Translations under genes and position numbers: made by a program
Assembly: GCA_002007465.1 (NCBI GenBank)
Contig: LNAC01000348.1
Coordinates: 921,662-985,661 of the forward strand
Direction of reading: 5' to 3'
Origin: Ailurus styani
Taxonomy: Eukaryota; Chordata; Mammalia; Carnivora; Ailuridae
DNA: 64,000 nt
Part shown: piece by piece, positions 1-11,042 of the stretch
Layout of the letters: every line of letters starts with the position of its first letter
Numbering within the stretch: the stretch's first letter is position 1
Notes under the pieces: generated by a model
Told to the model about the DNA's origin: nothing
Seen by the model: the letters and a program-made list of their open reading frames with translations, nothing else
Database searches by the model: none

Positions 1-214
1 GAAGGAAATTGAGCAGCTTATAATTTATTCTGTTGAAGACACTACCATCCCCTCCCTTAACCACTCTTTGTGTTTTTAATAGAAATAGTATAAAATCTAA
101 GTGAGGGCTATCTAGGATTGTTTTAGGACAGTGACTGATGAAAATAGTAGTGATATTTTTAAATGAGTGTTATTTATTTGTATACAGTCACGCAGAATAC
201 AGTCGAGCTTCCCA

Positions 215-330
215 ATGAAGGCTATGATTTGTTTCCCGGAAAATCTGATGGGAATGAGATCTGAGAGGTCCAGTGGCCCATCCAGTGTTAGACAGTGGCT
301 GAGGCAGGATTCGAACCCAGAACTGGGTAC
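215..330 (+). repeat. MIR-like fragment
   Basis: The segment ends in a motif like 'gcaggattcgaacccag', typical of the tRNA-related core of mammalian MIR elements. It is diverged and short. Confidence 0.5.
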
Positions 331-344
331 GGTAATCCTGCATC

Positions 345-397
345 TGTTTCTTTTCTTTCCTTCCCTCCTTCCTTCCTTCCTTCCTTTCTCTCTCTCT

Positions 398-433
<36 letters not shown>

Positions 434-437
434 CTTN
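345..437. repeat. CCTT/CT/poly-T simple repeat with N
   Basis: A (CCTT)n tract passes into (CT)n and then more than 30 T, ending near an N at 437. The N directly after a homopolymer suggests uncertain length in the assembly. Confidence 0.9.
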
Positions 438-1511
438 ACAGGGCCTGGTTCCTGTTACTTTATTTTCAAAGCCACGGTGTGCTACTTAACAGGATTTTGT
501 TTTGTGGCTCATATTTGCAGAACACTGACTTTGGGTCCAATATTCTTACCTAACCTGCAGATAGACCTTATTCCTATTTTGCCAACTGTCATAATATTGT
601 AATGGGAAAGGGGGAAAGAAATCTTCTGGTTCGGGATCCAGTCCAGGTTCTCGTGTTGCATTTAGCGGTCGTGACTCTTTAGTCTCTCCATCTGGAACAG
701 TTCCCTGGTCCGTCTCGGTTCTTACGTTCCCTTGATATTTTGAAGAGCACAGACCAGTTACGTCGTTGAACCTCTCGAGTTGAATTTGCTGCTTCGTACA
801 CTTGAGAGACAAGTTATGCACTTGGAGCAGGAAAACAGCAGAAGGGATGCTGCCTTCTCCGTTCATCGTGTCTGGAGGCACATGTCCTGTTATTGGTGAT
901 GTTCATGGTGATGTTCACTATGATCACTTGATTGAGGGGGGTGACTGCCTGGTTTTTTCACTTGAAAGTTATTTTTCCTATCTGGGAAGGTATTTTGAGA
1001 TTATGTAAATCTGCTTATCAAACTCACCGGTTTTCCCATCTATTTATGATGCTTTCCACTTAGTACCACAATGGTGGTGAATGACAGTCGCGGGCATTCT
1101 CTCATTCCTTCTACCCCACGCTTCTCCAGTCTTATCTGTATGGACTCTGCATTCTTATTCTATGGATTATAACCCTTTATTATTTATTTAAATGCTGAAG
1201 GTCCCATATTCGGGCAGTGGGAAAGCCCTTTAACCTGGCTCCTTTGTCCAGTTAATCTACCGCTTCCTTTTTTCCGCACTTCTTAAAGGCTCGTCTTGTA
1301 CTTTCCAGCACTGTGATTCATAGTTTCTCCAAGGAGCCCTGTTCTTTCTGGTGGAGAATGGGATTTAGAAACCAAGGTCCTGCCCTAGGTATCACTGGGC
1401 CCTCCCGGTGGACAGAGCTAGGAGATTTTAATATGGTATGTGGGTATGCGTCTATCTTGGTCTTTTTATAGCTCATCTATGTATATGTATGTATTTTATA
1501 ATTACATAGCT

Positions 1512-1597
1512 CATTATTTTTAATATTTGAGCGATAGAGGACGGGGGGGGCAGCGGGAAAGAGAGGAAGAAGCAGGCTCCCCGCTGAGCAGGGAGCC
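1512..1597 (-). mobile_element. CAN-SINE fragment
   Basis: This is a diverged antisense CAN-SINE piece, recognisable by the A/G-rich part and the 'aggctccccgctgagcaggg' stretch. The tRNA-like head is missing after 1597. Confidence 0.75.
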
Positions 1598-1779
1598 TTT
1601 CCTCCTTGCTGTGCTTCTTACCCAAGTGAACGGACCCACAGGCTTGGGGGGCCCCCCTCTGTGTCATAAGGAAAAGCGGGATGCTTGCGCTTCTCTGCAC
1701 ACCTTGCTTGCTTCAGTTCAGGGTATATGAAGGAGACCATCCCATGCTGCTCTATGGACCCTTCCTCGTTTCTTAAACA

Positions 1780-3110
1780 GCCGCGTGTCCCCCCTGGCCC
1801 GTGTGGCGCTTTTCTCAGCTCCTCCTGCGGGCGGGCGGGCGCTGAGGCTTCTAGGACCTCACGGTCACGGCGGAGAGCCCCGGGCCACACCGCGCGCGGG
1901 TCTGAGTAGTTCGAGGCGGCTGTGCACGTGTCGTGTTGCCCCTGCGCGCTTCTCCGCGGCCACGTCCTGCGGTCACCGGTCACCGCGCTCCCCCCCCCCC
2001 CCCCCCCCCNTGGCTTCCCGCTTTCTGCCGGGGCGACAGAGGGACAGGTCACGGCGGAGGTTGAAGTCTCATCGCCCCTTTCTAAAGGAACCCAAACAAC
2101 TTTTCAAGTGCTTAAGGGTCATTTTTCTAACTTGACTTTTTGGGACTTGTCTCTCCACGTCTTGGGCCCACCTTCTAGGGTGTGTCTGGGCCCCCCAGAC
2201 CTGCGGTTTTAAACAGTTCTTCATACGCTAAGAGCTCTTGATCTGTGATTTTACGTTGCCTATGTTCTCCCCCAATATTTTTAGTTGGTTTTTGACAACA
2301 GCCTGTTGCGATGTTTTTTTATGTAAGAATGGAGCTCCAGTAACCTCCAGTGTTTTATTCTGAGTCAGACACGATGCATGCACGTGTCTGTCTTGCACGG
2401 TGGACGCGCACCCTTCACACCGAGCGCCTGCCCATGCAGTCAGGACCCCAGCCTTTCCGAGACACGCTCCCGAGAACCTTCCGGGAGGTGTGGCCGGGCC
2501 CCCACAAGGGGCACCCGACGGGACCCGGCTGTGCCTGCTGCCCCCAGAGCTGTGGGCCAGGCCCCGTCTTCCGTGACCCAGCCAGTCCTTGTCCCGCGGC
2601 CCGCCCGCACCCCTCCTCTGTGCCTTTTGTGTTGACCTCCCGGGCTGTGGACGGACAGACCCAGGCACCACGGCAGCCCCTCCCCGGGCTGGGGAGGGAG
2701 GAGCGGCCTTCACACCGCGGGCGCCGGGGCCCGAGCAGCAGTGGCCCTTGGCCGCCCGCGGGGCCGGAGCTGCCCACGCACAGCGGCTCCCTCGGGGCTC
2801 GGCGCGCGCGCGCCGGNGGAGCGGCTTGGGCCGGCCTCTGACCTCTCCCGGCTTCAAGGGGGCGTAGTAAAGTGATGAAGAGCACCTTCTCCGGAGTCAG
2901 ACCTTTTGGGTTCCGGTTGCGATTCCGCCATCTCCCAGCTCCGGAACCCCTGGTCCGAACCCTCCGGGCCTGCAGGCCTTGCTCGTGAGTGAGCGTGGTG
3001 AGCGTGGACACGCGGGACACCTCGGACCAGGACCTCGCGTGCCGGGTGCCCGACCGGCAACCACATTAGAAATGCCTGGGGGACGCTGTGAGGTTGAAGA
3101 GCATGCCAAG
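1780..3110. promoter_or_regulatory. CpG-rich intragenic block
   Basis: This stretch is visibly much richer in G+C and in CG dinucleotides than the AT-rich flanks, most strongly at about 1800-2060 and 2400-2830. It includes a C homopolymer with N at 2010 and a CGCGCG run with N at 2817. It could be an intragenic CpG island with alternative promoter or enhancer activity, or simply unmethylated GC-rich intron. No exon of a known gene was recognised in it. A MIR copy lies at its right side. Confidence 0.5.
2868..2945 (+). repeat. MIR fragment
   Basis: It resembles the 5' part of MIR ('gaagagcacc...ggagtcagac...gggttccggttgcgattc...'). It is diverged but has the elements in the right order. Confidence 0.7.
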
Positions 3111-3689
3111 TCCTCATCCTAGGTACTCCGTAACGTTTAATCCAGGGAGTTTAGGAAGAGAATGGAGTTTTTAAATGTCTTCGACTTGAGGAAGAGAGCT
3201 GGCACTTGGGTGCTGTTTTGTGTTGCGGTAACTGCGCGAACCCGAGTGCTCCGCGAGTGATTTCCGTCTGGGGAGGGGGTGTCCTCATGTTCTGAGCTCA
3301 GCATCTCTCCGGCCGCCCGGCTCTTGTCGGCTCATTCACTCAGCCAAGCTGGCGGGTATCTTGACTCTTGCCAGAGTTTCTAAATTGTCTCGCATGGGGT
3401 CTCCTAGATTCTTTAGTTTGGCTGGAAAGAGAACCCCCCCCCCTCCCGTAGCAGTTACGAGTTTACTATTCACTCAAGAAAGTGGCCAGCTGACCTTTCA
3501 CAACGCACACATTGTCATCAGAGGGCATGCAGCCAGACGTGACTCGACCACAGGCCTCCTCACATCATCAGAAACATCCTCAAGGCTGAGCACGTAGTGG
3601 GATCTGGCTTTTAGTAGCCGCGGTGCGTGGCCACACTGCCCAGCTCCTGTTTCTGCACCCCGGGGATGAGGAGGAGGAGGATTATTAAC

Positions 3690-3870
3690 AATAATGGCAA
3701 ACATCTAGTGTTAAAGCCAGATGCCAGGCACTGTGCAGAGGTTTGAAAGTCGCATGACATGCCCCTTGCAGCCACCCTACAAGCTAAGCGCTTTGCATCC
3801 TGCGTTTTATAGACGGGGACGCAGAAATATCAAGGACTACGCCGAGATCACGTGGTGTCGCAAGGGGCGT
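3690..3870 (+). repeat. MIR element
   Basis: It contains 'ccaggcactgtgcagaggt', 'taagcgctttgcatcc' and a 'tttatagacggggacgcag' stretch in the order of the MIR central and 3' parts. Confidence 0.75.
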
Positions 3871-4818
3871 AAGGGCGCCCCTAGCGGCCTGACTGCCGAG
3901 CGCCCACCCCACTCCGGGCCACCAGGGGGTCTTGGAGGCAGGGACAGAAGTCAGGAGAGGGGTTCATCATCAGTGACTCACTACAGGGAGAACACCGATG
4001 CCATCTGGCTTTCTCATGCACTCAGTATAGACATTTCCTCTCCACTGGAGTCGATGCCGCTCCCGTTGACCGCTTTTGGGTTTTACCCAGTCTTTGTTTT
4101 CTAGAAATGTGGCAGGGCCCCATGCATGCTTAGCAGAGCAGTGGGAAATGTGCCCAAGTGGCCCGCTAGATTTTTTTGAGTTTTAGAAAGACTTAGAAGT
4201 CCTATTTTTCCTAGGGTGGGGAGCTTTTATGTAATCACTTCTTGCATAAGAAACGAGCAGCAGGACCAGTGAAGACCCTTTGCTAATGAGAAAACAGTAT
4301 CTGTCTGAAGTGTGAGGCTGGAGGCCGTTACAGACATGTCAGGAAATAACTGCATTTGAGAAAAAAGTGAAGTCAAAAATTACTAAAAGAAAGGAACTAC
4401 AATGAGGAAATACATGACAATATCATGCATGATTAGAGCAGATGCGATATCTCTTCCTAAAACAAGGGCTAAATCAATAGAAAAAAATAGAGCCAACATT
4501 TAGGCCAGGTTTGCTGAGTGCTGAAAGCAGCAAGAAAGAGGTCTTTTTCTGGGAAAGGAGGGGTGGAAGGTAGCTTCCCCAGAATTCAAGAGAACAATCT
4601 GAGATCAAGGCTGAAATCTTCCATTAAAAACACAGGTATTCTAAAGAAACAAACACACAGGTATTCTGTGCACGTCTGGTCTCATTCTGATGGTGGGGTC
4701 TCCTGTGTGTAACACCACCTCGCCATCTCTTCTTTAAGGGCGTGGGTGTCTGCATCCTTGCATGCAGGGGTTGGCTGTCTTGTCAGCAACTTATTCCAGA
4801 ATTCTCTCTCTGCTTCAG

Positions 4819-4899
4819 GTCTCTGTCCTGGGATGCCCGGACCCAGTGGTGCATGAGATTGCCTATCAATATGGAAAAAACGTGGGCATCGCCTTTCAG
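4819..4899 (+). CDS. PDSS1: PDSS1 coding exon (fourth from last)
   Basis: This 81-nt exon encodes 27 residues beginning VSVLGCPDP and ending GIAFQ. It is flanked by a 'cttcag' acceptor and a 'gttggt' donor, both in phase 0. PDSS1 is the catalytic-type subunit of the mitochondrial decaprenyl-diphosphate synthase (with PDSS2), a trans-prenyltransferase that makes the isoprenoid tail of ubiquinone. The exon covers the helix just before the second aspartate-rich motif, and GIAFQ runs into LIDDVLD of the next exon only 113 nt away. The earlier PDSS1 exons were not found in the window and must lie to the left. Identification rests on recalled human PDSS1, to which the segment appears nearly identical. 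Confidence 0.95.
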
Positions 4900-5012
4900 G
4901 TTGGTCCTCTGCTTTTTAGGAATGTGGCCTGTTGGCACAGTGGGAAGGGAAGGGCGACGGTGACACCCAGGGTGGCTGTGCTCCTGACGATTGCTTTTTT
5001 TCCACTCGCTAG

Positions 5013-5126
5013 CTGATAGATGATGTGTTGGACTTCACCTCGTGTTCTGACCAGATGGGCAAACCAACGTCGGCAGACCTGAAGCTTGGGTTAGCCACTG
5101 GCCCAGTCTTATTTGCTTGCCAACAG
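5013..5126 (+). CDS. PDSS1: PDSS1 exon with second Asp-rich motif
   Basis: This 114-nt exon encodes 38 residues, LIDDVLDF to LFACQQ, between a 'cgctag' acceptor and a 'gtacat' donor, phase 0 at both ends. It carries the DDxxD motif (D-D-V-L-D at exon residues 3-7). In all-trans polyprenyl synthases this binds the Mg2+-diphosphate of isopentenyl diphosphate and allylic substrate. The following GKPTSADLKLGLATGPVLFA stretch is the conserved segment after the motif. The motif is intact, so this looks like a functional gene rather than a pseudogene. Confidence 0.96.
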
Positions 5127-7442
5127 GTACATTTTCTCAACTCCCTCTGGACACGGTGCTTTGTATTTTCCAGGCACAGCTGATGGGAAGGTTCAGATAA
5201 GGAAGATGTGGGAAGGCATTTACATAAGAGACCTCAGGTCTAGAGTTGTGACTGACATGTTGGGACCAGTTATTTTACTTCTAAGCTTTATCTGCGTCCT
5301 TACCTGTAACACTGAGGATGAACTGAGATGGTGTTCACAGAGGTACTTTACAGATTAAATGCTCTATGCATTTAAGGTAGCATTATGATGATTTCCATGT
5401 ATTTTAGGCACTGACAAGGTGAATGGTTTCCACATCTTGATTATAGGACTGGACTTGGGGTGTGCCTCAGAGCCCCTTAAAAAGGCGCAGGAAGGGCCTC
5501 TGAGCATAAGAAATTCTGAGAAATTCTGCAGTTCTAGAAGTTTAATGAGACTGTTTGCTGCTCTCAGAGAGCCTCGGCCATGGCCTCAAAATGTCAAGAA
5601 GTCAGTGGAATGCACTGCTAGAACCACATAGTTCCTCCTTCAGATTGAGGGACTGTCCATTAAGGAAGTAAGTAAAGCTGCCTTCATATTCTCCTTAAAG
5701 TAAATGAGAGCTTAGGAACTTCAGATGCTGCAGGGACTGTGAGGCAGGCAGACATTTCCAGAGCCTGCTCTGGAGCCCGGCCACATCACTTGGGACTGGG
5801 CCAAATGTGGTTTGAAGTAAGTGGGACATTGGCTGGCATTTGGACATCTTTTTAATAGATTTTCATCTTTGTATTTGATCCAGTTAAAATTTAGCAAAGA
5901 AATAAGATGTTTATCACCATGCCATGAAATGAAAAATTAGCTCTTTGGTCTAAAATTTTAGTAACTTTTAGTCTTTCTGAGATTTTTGCCTCTATTCTTT
6001 CTCAGAATTGACAAAGATAAAAACTATGTCTTCCACAGAATTCAGTGATTCCGTTATTGAAACCAGTGACCTTGCTTTTGATCAATTTCTGATCTAAGAA
6101 AGGAGAGATAATCTTTTATCCACTGTCTAGCCGTAACCAGGGTAATTCTCCTCAGAGGAGGCTGATGGCTTGGGGGGTCTGGGCCAGGACAACATACTAG
6201 TGGCCAGCAATCAACTGAGGAACGAGGGGTCCGAATAGAGATGTTGGATTGTGGAAATGTCTGTCCTCACTACTACACTCTGTCCTTGCAGAATTTTGAG
6301 GCAGAGATGAGAAGTAAATGGCTTGCTATAAACGGGTCCTTTCTCCTATGGAGGCTAACTTGCCAGCCCAAAAATCAAGGAGACTATTAAAACGTGTGCT
6401 AAGCTCTGACAAAAATTGAGAAAATCCCCTTGTATACATTAAAGCTGAGCAATGAACATTTTATTTTTTACCATTAGCCCACATAAAAGCAGAGGACTCA
6501 TGAGCCATGTAAATGGAAAGGCATGCCTGAGGCTAGAAAGATCAGTCACGGCCCCGCCATCTAGACAACTCCAAACACTAGTCTCTGTGCTCCCTAGACC
6601 CTGGTTAGCAAATGTGATTGAAGATTCCTTGGGTGAAGCCTTGAGGTTATCAAGATGACTAAGGAACAGATCTTTTCCGAAAGAAGCTTGCAGTCTACCG
6701 AAAAGCTTTGGGTGTCGTACTTTTAGGAATCGTAACAGTTACAAATAATCGTCATGCGCCCCGTGGCACTAACAGCTGAGTCTCTGTAAGATGATTGAGA
6801 ATGGATGCCTCTTCTGATTGTTTCACTATATTTCAGAAGAAACTAATTTGCTTTCTTCTACACAAGGGAGTAATGAATTATTCTCCCTTAAGATACAGTG
6901 GGTCAAATTCAGGGGGGGAAAATGGATCATTCCTCCATATTAATTAGTGAGTAATACATAAGAGATTAAAAATGTTGGGTTTAAAAAAAAAAAGGCAAGG
7001 AAAAGGAACACACAAAAGCTTACAGCGTCCTCAACCACAGTGCTATGGGTGTCTCACTGGGAAATGCGGTGTCACGAGGCACCCACTCACCCTCACCAGA
7101 CAGCACTGTTCCCATCTGCCCGTAAGGCGGTAGGAAAAGGAGTGAAAAATTGTGCACAGCAGCCTCAGAAAAGGGAACACACAGTGAGGCTGAGCAGGAA
7201 GTGACTCTGGACAGAACTCGTTTCCTAAGTAGACTTGCTGTTCTGTCCTATGGCGCGTAGGCAAAAGTTACACAAAAAAGTTTTGTTTTCAAAGAAAACA
7301 TCAAGTTTAGGCTCTGTTGTGGATGACACTGTCAAAAAAGGGGATTCTTGGCCAGAAATGTGTGTAAAGATTTATGGAGCCAAAAGTGATTTTGAGTAAA
7401 ACAATTCCAAAATGGCATGAGACTGTGCAGTATCTCCATTTA

Positions 7443-7630
7443 TTTATTTATTTATTAAAGATTTTTATTTATTTACTTGACAGAGATCACAAGTAGGCAG
7501 AGAGGTAGGCAAAGGGAGAGGGGGAAGCAGGCTCCCTGCTGAGCCCGACGCGTGGCTCGATCCCAGGACCCTGAGATCATGACCTGAGCCGAAGGCAGAG
7601 GCTTAACCCACTGAGCCACCCAGGTGCCCC
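7443..7630 (-). mobile_element. CAN-SINE, intact with TSD
   Basis: A full antisense copy runs from the T-rich tail to the 'gccacccaggtgcccc' end. It is bounded by 15-bp target-site duplications 'cagtatctccattta' at 7428-7442 and 7631-7645. The near-perfect TSD points to a fairly recent insertion. Confidence 0.95.
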
Positions 7631-7645
7631 CAGTATCTCCATTTA

Positions 7646-7800
7646 ATGAAAGTGCATTGTTTTCCTGGTTTGCAAAGGATTCTTTCATACATTATCTCTA
7701 ACCTCACAACTCCTCTTTGTGGTAGGTCTTATGCCCACTCTACAAATAAGAAAGTGATGTGCAAAGTTGGCCAAAATTAAACGTCTGGTAAATGGCACAG
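7646..7800 (+). repeat. MIR-like fragment split by SINE
   Basis: The segment 'ctctaacctcacaactcctc' to 'tacaaataagaaagtgatgt' follows the MIR 3' pattern (decimal-place 'tgaggaaactgag' region diverged). The CAN-SINE sits at its left edge. Confidence 0.55.
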
Positions 7801-8780
7801 CAGACAATTAAAGAACAGCTCCTCTAAGACCAGTATTCCTTTCACTCCACAATGTCCTATTCTGGCCAGCGTGGACGTTGAGAGCTTGTCTGATCCCCAG
7901 TGGGGCTTCCTGCAGAGCAGGTAACTCGTGTGCTCTGGGCCTGGGATGCTCCAGAAGAGCCTTTGTCATCCCTCAGGATCTGTCCTTAACCTGCCCATTT
8001 AGTGGAGTCCTCCTATGATATCTATAATCTTTTTCCAGAGGTGGGTGAGTTTTGTTTGCCAATTACTTAAATTAGTTCTTGAATTTTTCCATCTGTGAAC
8101 ACTTGAGTCTCAACCACAAGCAACTCTGGGAAACCATTTACCCTTTTTAACACAGTTGTTGTTTTGAAGTAGGAATTTGTTGGACCCTGCAACTTAATAG
8201 AAACTCCCTCTCTTTGGAATTCACTGTTTCTGACATCTCTCTAAAGAGCTTTCTGGAAAACAGTTAGTACAGGGGATTTAAGAAAAATTTCGGGATTTCT
8301 GGAAGGGTCCCGGGGATGACAGTGCCCTTCCATCTGTGTGTGTATACGTATTTTCTGTAAGAACAAAAATGTCATGTTTAATCTTTAAAAAGAGTATGTA
8401 AGTTGGATTTTGAGCTCTTCAGAAACAAAATGGAAGTGTTTCTTCAGAAAAAATAACAAAATTCTTTTTGGGGGTAGGGGTGAGATTACATCATTAGTTC
8501 TCAAATATCCTTTAAAATATCTTTTCCTTTCTTCTGCTTCTCTTATTTGCTAAAGTCACCAGACCCAAATGTCAGCCTGTAGCTGCACTTCCAGCTGCCA
8601 TCAGCAGCCCCAGCCCCTGCACCAGCTGTCCTGGCTTCTATTACTGTTGACTAGCTGGTCCCTTAGTTACCCAGGTTTTATGTGAGTAAGCTCACTACAT
8701 TTATTGATCACCTTTGCAGTTTAGTTTATGGATACATTTCACAGAATATGGTTTGTCCTACTCTTCCCCCCCACCCCGCA

Positions 8781-8958
8781 ACGATGTATTTATTTTAGAG
8801 AAAGAGAGAAAGGGGGGAGGGGCAAAGAGAGAACCCTCCAACAGACTCCCTACTAAGCATGGAACCGGATGCGGGGCTCCATCCCACCACCCCAAGATCA
8901 TGACCTGCACCGAAACCAAGAGTCAGACATTCGACTGACTGAGCCACCCAGGAGCCCA
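8781..8958 (-). mobile_element. CAN-SINE, older copy
   Basis: This is an antisense copy ending 'gagccacccaggagccc', with many substitutions relative to the consensus. No clear TSD was found. Confidence 0.85.
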
Positions 8959-10157
8959 ATTCGTCCTGTTCTTAAAAGGTCTCCCTACCCTCAACCTAAA
9001 ACAGCCTGGGCCAAGATTTTCTTATTTCTCACGAAATCTGCAAGCAGACAATTGTTCCCGTTACACTTCTCATTTCTTCTCCACATCAGAGTAAGGGGAC
9101 AGCGGAATGCCTAGGGGAAGAGTTTGGTATTTGCATATTAAAATTGCACAGACTACATGTTTAAAGGAAGGATGTAGTCACACTTGCAGATATTTTCTTC
9201 AAATTTTGCTTTCTCGATCCTTTTTATAAAAAAAGGAGTCAGAGAACCCACACAGTCAGCACATTTTACCACCCCTGTTGGTACTGCAGAAAAAGCTCAT
9301 GTACCATAAACAAGGGAATTAGCCCAGATGCCCAGGACAGTATCCTGTCACCTCCGAGGATATGGCCTTCCAGAAGTTCAATTTTGGAACGCAGTGTTAA
9401 GACAAATACTTACCTGATTTGGCTTTTTACCACCAAAATTGACTGATTTGAGATTCCTGATGCGTTTCCTGTAAAACTTAAATTATTCTATTCTTAAAAG
9501 GCCAGTAACTAAAATTACCTGTTTTCATTTAAGAACTAACCATTTGCTGGCCTTTACATTTTATAAGCATGTGAGTAGTCTCTACATGTTTAGAACTTTG
9601 TTCTGACACACACTTTGCTCTGAAAGGAACACTCTTAATTCTTCATCTGTCATCATCTGGTTGAGGTTTTTCTATGTATGCCCTATTTTTTCTTCTAGGA
9701 TTACTAATACCATGGTGGTGGTTACAGGACAACAACTTCAGGCTCACTGCCAGGGAAAAACTGGCAACTGCTGTAAGCACTGATGTGTCCAGAACCAGAC
9801 ATATCTTTACCTCTTATGTCATGGAACCAGGTGTTAGAGCTAACAGGTGTCAGCTCGTTTGGTCAAGCTCCCTCATGACACTGAGGAGGAGGTTAGGATG
9901 CACAGGTCACGGAGCTCACTCGACTGTGGAGGCACCAGGACTAGAGCTCTATCTAGTCTAGAAAACGAAGTGATCTGGTGTCCTGACTTCCTGATTTTAA
10001 TGGTGGCAATTCTCCTGAATTGTTGCTCCATACTGCAGATACAGATTTTTATCTTCAGTGTACCTATTTTTTTTTCTTAGTGCTACAGCTTCACTTTGGT
10101 CTCCTTTATAATTTAACTACAGTAACTTGACTGGCCTCTCTACCTCTACCTCCTCTA

Positions 10158-10345
10158 ACTCAGTGGTTCTCAAACTTGGCTGCACATTAAAAACACCTGG
10201 AGTGCTGTTAAAATCTTGATGCCCAGGCCAGACCCTGCCCCCGCCCCAGCCAATATAATCAGAATCTTTGGGAGCAGATCCAGGCAACTATAAACTTCCC
10301 GACGGACTCTAGTGTGCAGTCAACATTGAGCAACCCTGCTCTGAT
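10158..10345 (+). repeat. MER5-like DNA transposon fragment
   Basis: It begins 'cagtggttctcaaac' and contains 'aaaacacctggagtgctg' and 'aatcagaatctttgggagc', the signature of the non-autonomous MER5 (hAT-Charlie) family. Confidence 0.75.
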
Positions 10346-10472
10346 CCACTTGATGAGCTAAGGTAGAGCGCTGCTTATAAAAACCCTCTGCTCAGATACT
10401 TCAGTGGCTTTCAAGTGTCACTCAGTTTAGCACTAAAAGTAGAATGCCTAACTCACACCCTCATCCTAGGCC

Positions 10473-10636
10473 ACTGCTTTTCAAAATGTCAGCAGAGACC
10501 AGCAGAATCTGTATCATATGGGAATCTGTTAGAAATGCATGCTCAGGCCCCAACCCTACTGATCAAGAAACTTTGAAGGAGTGGCCCAATAGGCCTCTGG
10601 TGATTCTGGTGCAATCTAAAGTTTGAGAACTGTAAG
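10473..10636 (+). repeat. MER5-like DNA transposon fragment
   Basis: This is a second MER5-type copy ('agcagaatctgtatcatatg', 'agaaatgcatgctcaggcc', ending 'gtttgagaactg') about 130 bp from the first. Confidence 0.75.
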
Positions 10637-10961
10637 AGAAGCCAGTAAGGAGATTTTAGGGATGTAGTTTGTGCCTTCATTCTTTCTTACTCAATGTTGG
10701 ACCCAAGAATAGAAAGAACACCAGAATGAACAAGGATCAGCAGCTGCCTCTCCTGAGCACCAGCTCAGTCCCTGGGCATGGAAAACGGATGTCTCTCTTA
10801 GCTCTGCTTCTTTAATTGCTACAATTTATTGCCCCCCCCACCCCCAGCCATCTAAACATTTAATCACCTTTTTGTTTTTTTCCTCTTGTTACAAACTTAA
10901 GTGTTAGAACATTTGATTCTCACAAGAGCAATAAATAAACATTTTCTTTCTTTATGGCTAG

Positions 10962-11042
10962 TTCCCAGAAATGAATGCTATGATAATGAGACGGTTCAGC
11001 TTGCCGGGAGATGTGGACAGAGCTCGACAATATGTATTACAG
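10962..11042 (+). CDS. PDSS1: PDSS1 penultimate coding exon
   Basis: This 81-nt exon encodes 27 residues (FPEMNAMIMRRFS to RQYVLQ), phase 0 on both sides. The acceptor is 'ggctag' and the donor a consensus 'gtaaga'. It codes for C-terminal helices of the prenyltransferase fold. It is separated from the previous exon by a 5.8 kb intron and from the last exon by 2.6 kb. Confidence 0.95.

Larger units (their letters stand above)
1..4818 (+). other. PDSS1: PDSS1 intron, partial
   Basis: This is the intron upstream of the first PDSS1 exon in the window, and it starts beyond the left edge. It holds a MIR-like fragment (about 215-330), a CT/T simple repeat ending in an N, a CAN-SINE fragment (1512-1597), a CpG-rich block (about 1780-3110) and two further MIR copies. 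The many short open frames in the GC-rich part have no recognisable protein similarity and are treated as chance. Confidence 0.8.
5127..10961 (+). other. PDSS1: PDSS1 intron, 5.8 kb
   Basis: This AT-rich intron sequence holds a complete antisense CAN-SINE (7443-7630) inserted in a MIR-like copy, an older CAN-SINE (8781-8958) and two MER5-like fragments. The rest has no recognisable genes, and open frames here are short and not conserved. Confidence 0.85.

Noticed and set aside
1527..3117. Many overlapping long open frames on both strands in the GC-rich block
   Set aside because: High GC lowers stop frequency, so such frames arise by chance. Several cross N bases and none resembles a known protein.
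1..4818. Additional upstream PDSS1 exons
   Set aside because: No stretch encodes the expected preceding residues. The first recognised exon is at 4819.
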